DNA of 64,000 bases from JBFMFR01 sp040752025 (GTDB lineage: Bacteria > Chloroflexota > Anaerolineae > Anaerolineales > UBA4823), in NCBI GenBank assembly GCA_040752025.1, contig JBFMFR010000017.1, forward strand, positions 39,438 through 103,437, read 5' to 3'. This document shows, piece by piece, positions 24,987 to 33,640 of the stretch. How positions within the stretch are numbered: the first letter of the stretch is position 1; each line of letters opens with the position of its first letter. The notes under the pieces were generated by a model. That model was not told the origin of the DNA. It did no database searches and saw only the letters and a list, made by a program, of their open reading frames with translations. A program made the translations under genes and the position numbers.

Positions 24987-26009
24987 TTGATTATGAACAA
25001 GACAACACCCATCTTAATGGAAGCGAAAGACCTGAAAATGCACTTCCCCATCCAGCGCGGGATTTTCCGGCGCGTCGTCGGGCACATCCGTGCCGTGGAT
25101 GGCGTCAGCCTGTTTATCCGCCAGGGTGAAACCCTCGGCCTGGTAGGCGAATCCGGTTGCGGCAAAACCACCACAGGACGGTTGATCCTGCGCGCCCTCG
25201 AACCAACCAACGGAGAAATTTATTTCCGCGTCGACGACAAGATGGCAAACATCTATGATTTCTCTCCTGCAGAAGTCAAGGCCTGGCGGCGCGAGGTGCA
25301 GATCATCTTCCAGGATCCCTTCTCTTCGCTGAACCCGCGCATGACCGTCATGGATATCGTCAGCGAACCGCTCAAGATTCACAATCTCGCTGAAGGTGAC
25401 GAGTTAAAAATGCGCGTGCGCGAACTGCTCGAAGCTGTAGGACTTAGAGCCCAGCACATGAACCGCTATCCCTACGCCTTCAGCGGCGGTCAACGCCAGC
25501 GCATCGGCATCGCCCGCGCCCTGGCTTTGCGCCCCAAGCTGATTGTGTGCGACGAGCCAGTCTCTGCCCTGGACGTCTCGATTCAGGCTCAAACCCTCAA
25601 CCTGCTGGAAGACCTGCAAAACGAGTTCGGGCTGACCTACCTGTTCATCGCCCACGATCTCTCCGTGGTGGAACACATCAGCGACCGTGTGGCCGTGATG
25701 TACCTCGGCAACATCGTCGAACTCGCTCCCGCCAGCGAGCTTTACAATCACCCCATGCACCCCTATTCCGAAGCGCTGCTCTCGGCTGTTCCCCTCACCG
25801 ATCCGGATTTTAAGAAGCAGCGCATCATCCTGAGCGGCGATGTTCCCAGCCCATCCAATCCCCCGCCGGGCTGCAAATTCCACCCCCGCTGCAGCTACGC
25901 AGTAGAGTTGTGCAGCCAGGCTGTCCCGGAATGGCAAGAGATTTCTCCCGATCATTGGGTAGCCTGTCACCGGGCAAGTGAACTCAAACTAGTGGGGATC
26001 CCAAGCTGA
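24987..26009 (+). CDS. Oligopeptide-type ABC transporter ATP-binding protein (DppF family)
   Basis: A 340-residue ATPase with Walker A GESGCGKT (about 53-60), signature FSGGQRQR, Walker B LIVCDEPVSALD and a C-terminal dipeptide-transporter domain with CKFHPRCSYAVELC. The TTG at 24987 is given as start because AGGA lies 7 nt upstream; the in-frame ATG at 24993 is an alternative that removes two residues. It is the last gene of the importer. The next 171 nt contain a weak hairpin with five T and otherwise no recognisable feature. Confidence 0.93.
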   Translation: MIMNKTTPILMEAKDLKMHFPIQRGIFRRVVGHIRAVDGVSLFIRQGETLGLVGESGCGKTTTGRLILRALEPTNGEIYFRVDDKMANIYDFSPAEVKAWRREVQIIFQDPFSSLNPRMTVMDIVSEPLKIHNLAEGDELKMRVRELLEAVGLRAQHMNRYPYAFSGGQRQRIGIARALALRPKLIVCDEPVSALDVSIQAQTLNLLEDLQNEFGLTYLFIAHDLSVVEHISDRVAVMYLGNIVELAPASELYNHPMHPYSEALLSAVPLTDPDFKKQRIILSGDVPSPSNPPPGCKFHPRCSYAVELCSQAVPEWQEISPDHWVACHRASELKLVGIPS

Positions 26010-26016
26010 GATTGGT

Positions 26017-26035
26017 TCTCCATGTGGAGATTTTT
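26017..26035 (+). terminator. Weak terminator-like hairpin after the importer genes
   Basis: TCTCC, loop ATGT, GGAGA, then TTTTT, 8 nt past the DppF stop. The five-bp stem is short, so it would stop only part of the transcription and could set a step between importer and enzyme genes. The rest of the gap to 26180 shows no promoter. Confidence 0.4.
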
Positions 26036-26180
26036 GCTCCACCTGCCATCGCAGCTTGCTTACCACCCAATCAAACAGATTGCCCAGGAAGGATTTTTTG
26101 GAATTCGTTCCACTTGTCCTGCTCTGGAGTTGCCAGGGTGATTTCGCTGCTGTGTGAAAACGTATCTATACCGGAGGCAT

Positions 26181-28076
26181 ATGGATAAACTTAATGATTG
26201 GCTTTCTCTAACCCAGACGCCGGATACACTCATTGCCCAAATCCAACGCTCGCCTGCGACCCCCAAAGTGGTTGCCTACTTGCGCCAGGCTGTGCCTGAC
26301 CTGTCCAGGTTCCCCTCCACCACTTACAGCCTGTATCGAGAATTCGAAAACACCGGCCAGCGCGAAAGTTACCAGCGCGTCTATTTCGCCAAACGCTCGC
26401 AGTTGACCCGCGCGGTCCTGGAAATGATCCTGGGGGATGACCAAATGCGCGCAGTTATCCATGATTTGCTGTGGAGTATCTGCGAAGAGACCACCTGGGT
26501 GCTGCCCGCACACGAAGAACAGGGCCCCGAATACTGGGACCTCAAACCATCGCCTGGCGGAGCGCTTCGCTCCGCCAGCCAGCCCTGGGGAGCGCACACC
26601 ATGCTCACCCGCCCGCCCGACTCGATCGACCTGTTTGCTGCCGAGACCGGCGCCAGCCTGGCCGAGACGATTTATTTCCTGGGAGATCGCCTGGCCCCTG
26701 AAGTCGTGCAGCGCGTCCGCCAGGAAGTCGATCGCCGCATATTCCAACCCTACCTGGCCTATGGCAAAAATCATTGGTGGTACAAAGGCGCTCTGAACTG
26801 GAACGGCGTTTGCAATGGATCGATCGGTCTGGCTTTCATGCGCCTGGAAAAAGACGCCAACACCCTGGTACAGGCATTGAACCAGGTGCTGGAAGGTTTC
26901 GAGGCTTACATCGCCACAGGGTTCGAGCCCGACGGCGGATCGATCGAGGGCATCAGCTATTGGAATTATGGCTTGATGTACTTCGTCACGCTGGCAGAAC
27001 TGCTGCGAGAAAAAACTGGCGGGAAACTCGACCTGCTGGCAGATAACCGGCTGAAAAAGATCGCTCTTTATCCGCTCGTAACCGCCCTTGCCCCCGGTAC
27101 GTTCATCAACTTTGGCGACGCCACTGAGCAGTTGGCCCTTACGCCTGGAATCGTACAGCGCCTGGCTGAACACACTGGCGTGAGCGATCTATTGGGACTT
27201 TTCGTTCCCCTGGATTGGCTTGAAGGAGCGGGAGTTTCAGCAGCCAAACTGCCCATCACGCTGCGCACGGCTGCCTGGTGGGACGGCAATATTCCTCCCT
27301 TCCCCGCCAGTGCCCACCAGGATGCTTACCTTCCAGACTGCGCCATTGCGAAGTTCGTGGCGCACACTCCTACCGGCAAGACCATCATCCTGGCTGCGAA
27401 AGCCGGGCACAATGATGGACACCATTCCCACACCGACGTTGGCCAGTTCATCCTGCATGCAGATGGCGAGACCTTGTTGTGCGATCCCGGGCGCGGCCTG
27501 TACAGCCGCGAATACTTCCGCAAAGAGCGCTACCAGAACTTCTTCTGCAACTCGCTCAGCCACAACGTCCCCCGCATCGCGGGTCAGCTTCAAAAGCCCG
27601 GTCCCGAGTTCGGCGGCAGGCAGCAATACCACGGCGAAATCATCGAAACTCAATACGCTCAAGCCAGCGCCGATGAAGCGCGCTCCGTGATCATCGATAT
27701 CCACCCAGCTTATGATATTCCCGGTCTCATCCAGGCGCGCCGCAGTCTAAAATTCGACCCTGTGGATGGCAGAACAACCTTACTGGATGAATTCACCTTC
27801 TCGACGGCAGCACAAGAGGTCGAAGAAGCCTTCGTCACCTGGCTGCCCGTTGAAGTAGACGGCGCCTCAGCCCGCTTGCAAGGTCAGCGCTCCACATTGC
27901 TTATGGAAGTTACGGAGCCCTCTGGCTGTATCTTTACCAGCCAGGATATGCGGGAAGAATGCCGCCGCAACCACCGCGAAGGCAACCTCACCCGTCTCTC
28001 TGTAAAGCTTCCGGAGGGCACCGCCAACGACTCTGTTGTACGCTTCGGGATACAGATCATGGTTCAAGATGCGTAA
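26181..28076 (+). CDS. Heparinase II/III family polysaccharide lyase-like protein
   Basis: A 631-residue protein; start at 26181 behind CCGGAGG (close spacing of 3 nt), with an upstream GTG at 26154 as alternative. The N-terminal alpha toroid contains NWNGVCNGSIG near 207-217, and the C-terminal beta domain contains GHNDGHHSHTDVGQF near 411-425, both family hallmarks with candidate catalytic Asn, Tyr and His. It should cleave uronic-acid-containing oligosaccharides by beta-elimination in the cytoplasm, as no signal peptide is present. Residues about 125-133 (PGGALRSAS) are encoded by a palindromic element. The gene starts the enzyme part of the cluster. Confidence 0.87.
   Translation: MDKLNDWLSLTQTPDTLIAQIQRSPATPKVVAYLRQAVPDLSRFPSTTYSLYREFENTGQRESYQRVYFAKRSQLTRAVLEMILGDDQMRAVIHDLLWSICEETTWVLPAHEEQGPEYWDLKPSPGGALRSASQPWGAHTMLTRPPDSIDLFAAETGASLAETIYFLGDRLAPEVVQRVRQEVDRRIFQPYLAYGKNHWWYKGALNWNGVCNGSIGLAFMRLEKDANTLVQALNQVLEGFEAYIATGFEPDGGSIEGISYWNYGLMYFVTLAELLREKTGGKLDLLADNRLKKIALYPLVTALAPGTFINFGDATEQLALTPGIVQRLAEHTGVSDLLGLFVPLDWLEGAGVSAAKLPITLRTAAWWDGNIPPFPASAHQDAYLPDCAIAKFVAHTPTGKTIILAAKAGHNDGHHSHTDVGQFILHADGETLLCDPGRGLYSREYFRKERYQNFFCNSLSHNVPRIAGQLQKPGPEFGGRQQYHGEIIETQYAQASADEARSVIIDIHPAYDIPGLIQARRSLKFDPVDGRTTLLDEFTFSTAAQEVEEAFVTWLPVEVDGASARLQGQRSTLLMEVTEPSGCIFTSQDMREECRRNHREGNLTRLSVKLPEGTANDSVVRFGIQIMVQDA
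26554..26578 (+). repeat. Palindromic element copy C inside the heparinase-like gene
   Basis: CTGGCGGAGCG, loop CTT, CGCTCCGCCAG: an 11-bp perfect stem. Relative to the reference copy it has one loop base changed (GCGCTTCGC) and the pairing is extended on both sides by CTG/CAG. It is read in a different frame from the copies in kdgK, uxaC and the epimerase fusion, giving GGALRSAS, and keeps the reading frame open. Confidence 0.85.
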
Positions 28077-28101
28077 GGTCGATCGAATTTGAGGTCTGGA
28101 A

Positions 28102-29250
28102 TTGAAAGAGAAGCTTTCTCGAACACAGCATACAGGCCGCGATTGGCTCCCAGCAGCCCTGGATTTCTGCCTGGAACGCACCCGGCACAATCTGGAGAGG
28201 CTGTCCAGCTTTCCCGAGAGAATCGAAAACGAGCAATGGTTGTGTGTGGATAACGGTGGCTGGGTTGGTGGGCATTGGGTTGGCCTGCTGTGGCTGGCGT
28301 ACGCTTACAGCGGTGAGCCTGTCTTTCAAGAAGCTGCCGAGAAATGGGCGGCGCGCCTGGCGCCTCGCCAATACGATATCACCACCCACGATCTGGGCTT
28401 CCTCTTTGAGCTTTCTCACGTTCTAGGTTTTCGCCTGACCGACAACCAGGCACTCAAAGCACCCGCTCTGCAAGCTGCCCAAACGCTGGCGCGCCGTTTT
28501 AATCCGGCAGGCCGCTTTCTCCAGGCCTGGGGGCCCCTGGATGCACCAGCAGAGTTGCGCGGCCGCACAATTGTGGACACAATGATGAATCTAGACCTGC
28601 TGTTCTGGGCCAGCCAGGCCAGTGGAGAGGTTTCCCTGGCCCAAATAGCCCAGGCTCACGCCCAGACTTGCCTGACCTATCACGTGCGCCCAGATTATTC
28701 GACCGCCCACGTGGCTGATTTCGATCCTCACAGCGGCACCTTTCTCAAACAGGATACACACCAGGGCCTCAGCCCAACATCTTGCTGGAGTCGCGGTCAA
28801 TCCTGGACAGTGTACGGGTTCGGCGACTGCTACCGCGCCACCGGTGAAACCGGCTTCTTCGAGGCTGCCCACGGCCTGGCAAAATATGCCCTGCAGCGCC
28901 TGCCACCCGATCACGTGCCTTACTGGGACTACGCCAGCCCCGATATTCCCGAGGATGTACGCGATAGCTCCGCTGCCGCCATCCTGGCCTCCGGGCTGCT
29001 CAAACTGGCCCAGTCTGAAAGCGAAGCTGGCTTGGAATCAGAATGGCATGCCGCCGCCCAAGCCATCCTGGCTTCGCTATGGCAAAACTATTCCAGTCGC
29101 CAGACGAACGTGCCCAGCATCCTGCTGCATGGCACACGCTCCAGGCCGCATGGCATGCAGGATCACGGCCTGATTTACGGCGATTACTACTTCATGGAGG
29201 GCTTGCTGATCTTGCAGGGTCAGCCGGCCATACTCAAAGCTTTGATCTGA
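28102..29250 (+). CDS. Unsaturated glucuronyl hydrolase (GH88)
   Basis: A 382-residue alpha6/alpha6-barrel hydrolase that removes the unsaturated uronate left at the non-reducing end by lyases. The two catalytic aspartates of GH88 are visible in THDLGFL (about 94-100) and VDTMMNLDLLFW (about 158-169). The SCWSRGQSWTVYG segment and the ending HGLIYGDYYFMEGL are characteristic. It lacks a signal peptide. The start is a TTG at 28102 with GAGGTC upstream, 25 nt after the lyase gene. It would act on the products of the neighbouring heparinase-like lyase. Confidence 0.92.
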   Translation: MKEKLSRTQHTGRDWLPAALDFCLERTRHNLERLSSFPERIENEQWLCVDNGGWVGGHWVGLLWLAYAYSGEPVFQEAAEKWAARLAPRQYDITTHDLGFLFELSHVLGFRLTDNQALKAPALQAAQTLARRFNPAGRFLQAWGPLDAPAELRGRTIVDTMMNLDLLFWASQASGEVSLAQIAQAHAQTCLTYHVRPDYSTAHVADFDPHSGTFLKQDTHQGLSPTSCWSRGQSWTVYGFGDCYRATGETGFFEAAHGLAKYALQRLPPDHVPYWDYASPDIPEDVRDSSAAAILASGLLKLAQSESEAGLESEWHAAAQAILASLWQNYSSRQTNVPSILLHGTRSRPHGMQDHGLIYGDYYFMEGLLILQGQPAILKALI

Positions 29251-29263
29251 AAGGATAAAATCC

Positions 29264-29713
29264 ATGCAACATGCTGCTTTCGAAATCGGTAAAATCCACC
29301 TGCTGCGCGTCGACATCGGAGAAGATGTGCTCGCCTCGGTTGAGCGTTTCCTGTCCGAATCCGGCATCCAACAAGCAATTGTGCTGGGCGGTTACGGCAC
29401 CCTGACCAATTATCATCTGCACTGGGTTACACACAACCGCCTGCCCACTGAAAACACATTCTTGCGCGGCGAAGGCGGCATCGAAATCCTATCGATGAAC
29501 GGCCTGGTAGTGAACGGCAGCCCCCACATTCACGTCAGCCTGTCCACACCGCAGGGCGCCTTTGGCGGCCACCTTGAGCCAGGCTGCAGAGCCTATGTGG
29601 TCTGTGAAATCTTCTTTGCCGAAGTAGCGGGCGGTGAACTAAACCGCACCCAGGCAGCCGTCTCCATCGAAGGCATGGGAGAGGGCAAGGTGACGCGCCT
29701 GACATTCGATTAG
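29264..29713 (+). CDS. PPC/DUF296 domain protein
   Basis: A 149-residue single-domain protein of the plants-and-prokaryotes-conserved (PPC, DUF296) family, shown by PHIHVSLSTPQGAFGGHLEP and the following strand AYVVCEIFFAEV. In plants this domain accompanies AT-hook DNA binding; bacterial versions are trimeric and their function is unknown. It starts 13 nt after GH88 and precedes the KduI/IolB-like gene, so it may assist uronate metabolism or regulation. AAAGGATAAAATCC precedes the ATG. A palindromic element begins at its stop codon. Confidence 0.85.
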   Translation: MQHAAFEIGKIHLLRVDIGEDVLASVERFLSESGIQQAIVLGGYGTLTNYHLHWVTHNRLPTENTFLRGEGGIEILSMNGLVVNGSPHIHVSLSTPQGAFGGHLEPGCRAYVVCEIFFAEVAGGELNRTQAAVSIEGMGEGKVTRLTFD

Positions 29714-29733
29714 CGGAACGCTTTGCTCCGCCA
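29713..29733 (+). repeat. Palindromic element copy D (intergenic, degenerate)
   Basis: GCGGAACGCTTTGCTCCGCCA, with three substitutions relative to the reference copy. Its first base is the last base of the PPC gene stop codon, the same close placement at a stop codon as in copy B1. Confidence 0.8.
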
Positions 29734-29759
29734 AGATCAATTCATAGAAGGAGATCGAC

Positions 29760-30590
29760 ATGAAATATCACGCACCTTTAACTACAAACCAGGGCTGGAA
29801 CAGCCTGCCTTATAACCCCTGCCGACTGCTGGATTTCGGCTATCTCAAGCTGGCGGCAGGAGAACATTACAGCAGCCAGACCGGTGATCGTGAAATGCTA
29901 GCTGTCTTGCTTGGGGGCAAAGCCACCTTCGAAGTGAGCGCTGAAAACGGTGCATTCCGCTTCGAGAAAGTCGGCGGCCGGCCGAATGTCTTCGGCGGCA
30001 AACCCTACTCCGTCTACCTGCCGGCTGGCGCTAACTATCAAATTACTGCGGAAGGGCCGGTCGAGATCGCCATGCCCAGCGCGCCCAGCGATGTATACTA
30101 CGAACCATATGTGATTGCGCCTTCTCAAGTCGCCAACGGCATCTGGGGCGCGGCCAACTTCAAGCGTTATTACCACCAAATCTTGACCCTGGCTTCCCAA
30201 CCCGATCTGCCTGCTCGCCGCCTGATCGTAGGCGAAACCTTCACCCCCAGCGGCAACTGGAGCACCTACCCGCCGCACAAGCACCAGGTGAACGACCTGC
30301 CTCGCCAGGCCTACCATGAAGAAATGTACTTCTTTAAAGTCAGCCCTGCGGATGGCTTTGGCATCTGCCACTACTACAACGAGCAAGGCGAAGAAGAAAA
30401 CTTCACCATCCGCGATTACAGCATACACATGATGCCAAAAGGCTATCACACTGTAGTCAGTGCGCCAGGCTATACCACCTACTATCTGTGGTTCCTGGCA
30501 GGCGAGCAGCGTGTCCAGGCCACTGTCGATGACCCGGATTTGGGCTGGGTCAGCCGCACGGTCGCCATGCTGAAAGAATTGGGGCATTAA
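29760..30590 (+). CDS. KduI/IolB family isomerase (probable 5-keto-4-deoxyuronate isomerase step)
   Basis: A 276-residue double cupin of the KduI/IolB family. The IolB-like metal site is visible: YPPHKH (about 174-179), HEEMYFF (about 190-196) and the late His in KGYHTVV. IolB acts on 5-deoxyglucuronate in inositol catabolism, but no other inositol gene is present. The neighbours are KduD, KdgK and a KdgF-like cupin, so I infer that it performs the KduI reaction, turning 5-keto-4-deoxyuronate into 2,5-diketo-3-deoxygluconate. GAAGGAGATCGAC precedes the ATG. Confidence 0.82.
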   Translation: MKYHAPLTTNQGWNSLPYNPCRLLDFGYLKLAAGEHYSSQTGDREMLAVLLGGKATFEVSAENGAFRFEKVGGRPNVFGGKPYSVYLPAGANYQITAEGPVEIAMPSAPSDVYYEPYVIAPSQVANGIWGAANFKRYYHQILTLASQPDLPARRLIVGETFTPSGNWSTYPPHKHQVNDLPRQAYHEEMYFFKVSPADGFGICHYYNEQGEEENFTIRDYSIHMMPKGYHTVVSAPGYTTYYLWFLAGEQRVQATVDDPDLGWVSRTVAMLKELGH

Positions 30591-30604
30591 CAGGAATTAG
30601 GCTC

Positions 30605-31402
30605 ATGAACATTCTCGATTCTTTCCGCCTGGATGGGAAAGTGGCCCTGGTGACCGGGGCCAGCCGCGGCCTGGGGCAGGCGATGGCCATCGGCCTGGCA
30701 GAGGCTGGGGCTGATATCGCCGGCCTGGACCTGACCGGCTGCGACGAGACCTGCGGCCTGGTCGAGACCCTGGGCCGGCACTACCACTCTCTGCTTTGCG
30801 ATCTACGCCAGGCCAGCCTCCTCCAGTTAGAGAACATCATCGCCGAAGTAGTCGGTCAATTTGGGCGGCTGGATATCCTGGTCAACAACGCCGGCATTAT
30901 CCGCCGCGCCCCAGTCCTGGAATTCAGCGAACCAGATTGGGATGACGTTCTGCACATCAATCTGAAAGCGCTCTTCTTCCTTTCGCAGGCAGCCGGGCGC
31001 GCCATGGTCGCCCGAGGCGCAAAGACAGGTAATGAGGGCGGACACTCCGTTGGCAAAATCGTCAACATCGCCTCCATGCTTTCTTTCCAGGGGGGCATCC
31101 GCGTGGTTTCTTACGCCGCCGCCAAGAGCGGAGTCGCCGGCATCACGCGCGCCCTGGCCAACGAACTGGCCCCTCAAAGGATCAATGTCAACGCCATTGC
31201 CCCAGGCTACATGGCCACAGACAACACCGCCCCGCTGCGGGCCGATCCATTGCGCAACCAGGCCATCCTGGATCGCATCCCCGCCGCTGAATGGGGACAG
31301 CCCGCCGACCTGAAAGGGGCAGTGGTCTTCCTGGCCTCACCCGCCTCCGATTACATTCACGGGACCATCCTGCCCGTGGATGGAGGCTGGCTGGCCCGCT
31401 GA
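30605..31402 (+). CDS. kduD: 2-dehydro-3-deoxy-D-gluconate 5-dehydrogenase (KduD-type SDR)
   Basis: A 265-residue short-chain dehydrogenase with the NAD(P) motif TGASRGLGQ (about 18-26), NNAGI (about 96-100), a catalytic Ser in NIASM and the active-site pair Y-x3-K in SYAAAKSG (about 176-183). The opening FRLDGKVALVTG and IIRRAPVLEFSEPDWD match KduD. It reduces 2,5-diketo-3-deoxygluconate to 2-keto-3-deoxygluconate. It is 14 nt downstream of the isomerase gene and 60 nt upstream of the 2-keto-3-deoxygluconate kinase gene, the natural order of the pathway. Confidence 0.88.
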   Translation: MNILDSFRLDGKVALVTGASRGLGQAMAIGLAEAGADIAGLDLTGCDETCGLVETLGRHYHSLLCDLRQASLLQLENIIAEVVGQFGRLDILVNNAGIIRRAPVLEFSEPDWDDVLHINLKALFFLSQAAGRAMVARGAKTGNEGGHSVGKIVNIASMLSFQGGIRVVSYAAAKSGVAGITRALANELAPQRINVNAIAPGYMATDNTAPLRADPLRNQAILDRIPAAEWGQPADLKGAVVFLASPASDYIHGTILPVDGGWLAR

Positions 31403-31462
31403 CGCCTGCTGTGCCTGGAACAGAAACCGGCATCAAAGGTACGAGACGATACAGGAGTCAAG

Positions 31463-32557
31463 ATGGAATCAAATGCTACTGGAGAACACGCCGCAGCCAG
31501 TATTGCCAACAAAGTTGTCACCTTTGGCGAAATCATGCTGAGGCTTTCGCCGCCCGGATTCCAACGTTTCAACCAGGCGCGCACTTTCGATGTCATCTAT
31601 GGCGGCGGGGAAGCCAACGTAGCCGTTTCGTTGGCCAATCACGGCGTACCTGTGGATTTTGTAACTCGCCTGCCTGCCAACGATATTGGCGAAGCCTGCA
31701 TCCAATTCCTGCGCCAGTTTGGGATCGGCACAGATCAAATTGTACGCGGCGGCGAACGCCTGGGCATCTATTTCCTCGAAATGGGCGCCATGCAGCGCCC
31801 CAGCAAGGTAGTTTACGACCGGGCCTATTCCTCGATAGCCACCATCCAGCGCGGCATGGTCGACTGGAAAGCCGTGTTCGCAGGCGCCAACTGGTTCCAC
31901 TGGACCGGCATCACCCCGGCGATTTCTGCTGGCAGTGCAGACGCTTGTCTGGAAGCTGTTCAAACGGCCAGGCAAATGGGCCTCACCATTTCTTGCGATC
32001 TCAACTACCGAAAAAACCTGTGGAAGTGGGGCCAGCCGGCCAGCATGGTGATGCCAGAACTGGTGCAGTACTGCGATGTTGCCATCGGCAACGAAGAAGA
32101 TGCCCATAAAGTCTTTGGCATCCAGGCTCCTGAGACAGACGTGACTGCCGGTAAAGTGCCAGCCGAGAAGTATCTTTCAGTTTGCCAGGCCCTGTCTGAA
32201 CGTTTCCCCCGCCTGAAAACGATCGGGATCACTTTGCGCGGCTCGCTCTCAGCCAGCCACAATACCTGGTCTGGGGTGCTGTGGGATGCGGAGCACTTCG
32301 CTCCGCCAGCCGGCCAATTCTACATCGGGCAACAGTTTGATCTGACCCACATTGTGGACCGCGTTGGCGGAGGGGATGCCTTTGCTGCCGGCCTGATCTA
32401 CGGCTTGCGCACTTACACCACTCGCCAGCAGGCTCTGGATTTTGCCGTTGCAGCCGCGTGCCTCAAGCATTCGATCTTCGGCGATTTCAACCTGGCTTCC
32501 GTGGCGGAAATCGAGACACTCCTGAAGGGCGATGCCTCCGGGCGGGTTTCGCGCTGA
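31463..32557 (+). CDS. kdgK: 2-keto-3-deoxygluconate kinase (PfkB family)
   Basis: A 364-residue ribokinase-fold kinase. It has the N-terminal VVTFGEIMLRLSPPG of 2-keto-3-deoxygluconate kinases, the substrate-lid segment GGGEANVAVSLA, DLNYRKNLW near 178-186, and the anion-hole/catalytic-base motif DRVGGGDAFAAGLIYG near 295-310 with catalytic Asp. It phosphorylates KDG to KDPG for the aldolase encoded next. Residues 276-282 (AEHFAPP) are an in-frame palindromic element inserted before the ATP-binding domain motif. The start is the ATG at 31463 behind AGGAGTCAAG. Confidence 0.88.
   Translation: MESNATGEHAAASIANKVVTFGEIMLRLSPPGFQRFNQARTFDVIYGGGEANVAVSLANHGVPVDFVTRLPANDIGEACIQFLRQFGIGTDQIVRGGERLGIYFLEMGAMQRPSKVVYDRAYSSIATIQRGMVDWKAVFAGANWFHWTGITPAISAGSADACLEAVQTARQMGLTISCDLNYRKNLWKWGQPASMVMPELVQYCDVAIGNEEDAHKVFGIQAPETDVTAGKVPAEKYLSVCQALSERFPRLKTIGITLRGSLSASHNTWSGVLWDAEHFAPPAGQFYIGQQFDLTHIVDRVGGGDAFAAGLIYGLRTYTTRQQALDFAVAAACLKHSIFGDFNLASVAEIETLLKGDASGRVSR
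32288..32308 (+). repeat. Palindromic element copy E inside kdgK
   Basis: GCGGAGCACTTCGCTCCGCCA, identical over all 21 bases to the copy at 40736-40756 in another gene. Seven-bp stem GCGGAGC/GCTCCGC, loop ACTTC. It is translated as AEHFAPP and lies in a variable surface region just before strand QFYIGQ. Confidence 0.92.
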
Positions 32558-32601
32558 GCGAGGTTGCTTCTCGGAATAAATACGCTTTAGGAGAAAAAAA
32601 G

Positions 32602-33276
32602 ATGGCCCAACATACCAGATTGGAAGTTTACAATACCATCCTGAATAGCGGCCTGGTGCCGCTCTTTTACCACAGCGAAGTAGAAGTGTCTAAACAGATA
32701 TGCGCCGCGCTTTTTCAAGGCGGCGCGCGCCTGATCGAGTTCACAAACCGCGGCGATTTCGCTTTCCAGGTCTTCACCGCCCTGGCGCAGCACCTGGCCC
32801 AGGCGATGCCAGACATGATTTTTGGGGTTGGTTCGGTGTTGGATGCTCCTACAGCAGCCATGTATATCAGCGCAGGCGCCAATTTTGTCGTTGGGCCAGT
32901 GCTCAACCCGGAAGTCGCTCTCCTGTGCAACCGGCGCAAGATCGCTTACGTGCCGGGCTGCGGCAGCGCCTCAGAGATTTCATCCGCCGAAGAGTTAGGT
33001 GTAGAGATCATCAAAGTCTTCCCCGGGCAATCGGTTGGAGGGCCCGGTTTTATCAAAGCTGTCCTGGGACCGATGCCCTGGACGCGCATGATGCCCACTG
33101 GCGGCGTAGACGCAACCCAGGATTCTATCCAGGGCTGGTTCAAGGCCGGCGCCTGCGCCGTGGGTATGGGCTCCAACCTGGTAACCAAAGCAGATGTAAA
33201 AGCCGCAAATTACACCGCCATCACCGAGCGCACTGCTCAGGTGCTGGCCTGGATACAGCCAGTCAAGGCGAAGTAA
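32602..33276 (+). CDS. eda: KDPG aldolase (2-keto-3-deoxy-6-phosphogluconate aldolase)
   Basis: A 224-residue class I aldolase; the start at 32602 has AGGAG 8 nt upstream. Family landmarks are the catalytic Glu in LIEFTNR (Glu 46), VGSVLDAPTAAMYISAGANF, YVPGC (115-119 region), and the Schiff-base Lys 138 in EIIKVFPG, then MPTGGVD. It splits KDPG into pyruvate and glyceraldehyde 3-phosphate and so ends the unsaturated-uronate route. It is preceded by kdgK and followed after only 2 nt by the cupin gene. Confidence 0.92.
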   Translation: MAQHTRLEVYNTILNSGLVPLFYHSEVEVSKQICAALFQGGARLIEFTNRGDFAFQVFTALAQHLAQAMPDMIFGVGSVLDAPTAAMYISAGANFVVGPVLNPEVALLCNRRKIAYVPGCGSASEISSAEELGVEIIKVFPGQSVGGPGFIKAVLGPMPWTRMMPTGGVDATQDSIQGWFKAGACAVGMGSNLVTKADVKAANYTAITERTAQVLAWIQPVKAK

Positions 33277-33278
33277 AC

Positions 33279-33614
33279 GTGACAATCCTGAAATATCCAG
33301 AACTCCAACCCCATACGTTGCGCCCAGGCGTCGAGCGCCGCCAGGGTCACACCGATAATCTGATGATCACCGTTATAGATTTTAATGATGGACCCACGAA
33401 CCAACCCGACCCATTGCACTCGCACCCACACGAACAGGTCACCTACGTGGCAGCCGGAGAAATCCTGTTCGTAATGAATGATGAGGCCACCCACCTGAAG
33501 CCCGGCGATCTGGTGCTCATCCCCTCCGGCGTTCCACATGCCATCCAGCAGCTTACTGAGCACGTACGCCTGGTTGACTGCTTTACACCCATTCGACAAG
33601 ACTTCCTACCGTAG
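33279..33614 (+). CDS. Small cupin, KdgF-like (unsaturated uronate linearisation)
   Basis: A 111-residue single-domain cupin starting with GTG at 33279, 2 nt after the eda stop. Metal ligands are seen in HSHPHEQ (about 47-53), and the second motif GDLVLIPSGVPHAI (about 79-92) supplies the last His. Length, fold and position fit KdgF, which opens 4,5-unsaturated uronate monomers to 5-keto-4-deoxyuronate, the substrate of the KduI step encoded 3 kb upstream. A longer overlapping frame beginning at 32700 is an artefact running antiphase through eda. KdgF identity is likely but not certain, since small cupins are diverse. Confidence 0.78.
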   Translation: MTILKYPELQPHTLRPGVERRQGHTDNLMITVIDFNDGPTNQPDPLHSHPHEQVTYVAAGEILFVMNDEATHLKPGDLVLIPSGVPHAIQQLTEHVRLVDCFTPIRQDFLP

Positions 33615-33640
33615 GAACGCATTCCCAGGAGCAAACTTTT

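Noticed and set aside
26208..27173. 321-codon open frame on the minus strand opposite the heparinase-like gene
   Set aside because: Antisense shadow; the plus-strand protein has the family motifs and operon context.
29760..30590. Reading the double cupin as evidence of inositol catabolism (IolB)
   Set aside because: No IolA, C, D, E or G gene is near; all neighbours belong to uronate breakdown.
32700..33278. Long open frame continuous with the cupin gene but running through eda in another phase
   Set aside because: Codons before 33279 translate to a low-complexity Arg-rich sequence antiphase to the conserved aldolase; the cupin has its own GTG start directly after the eda stop.
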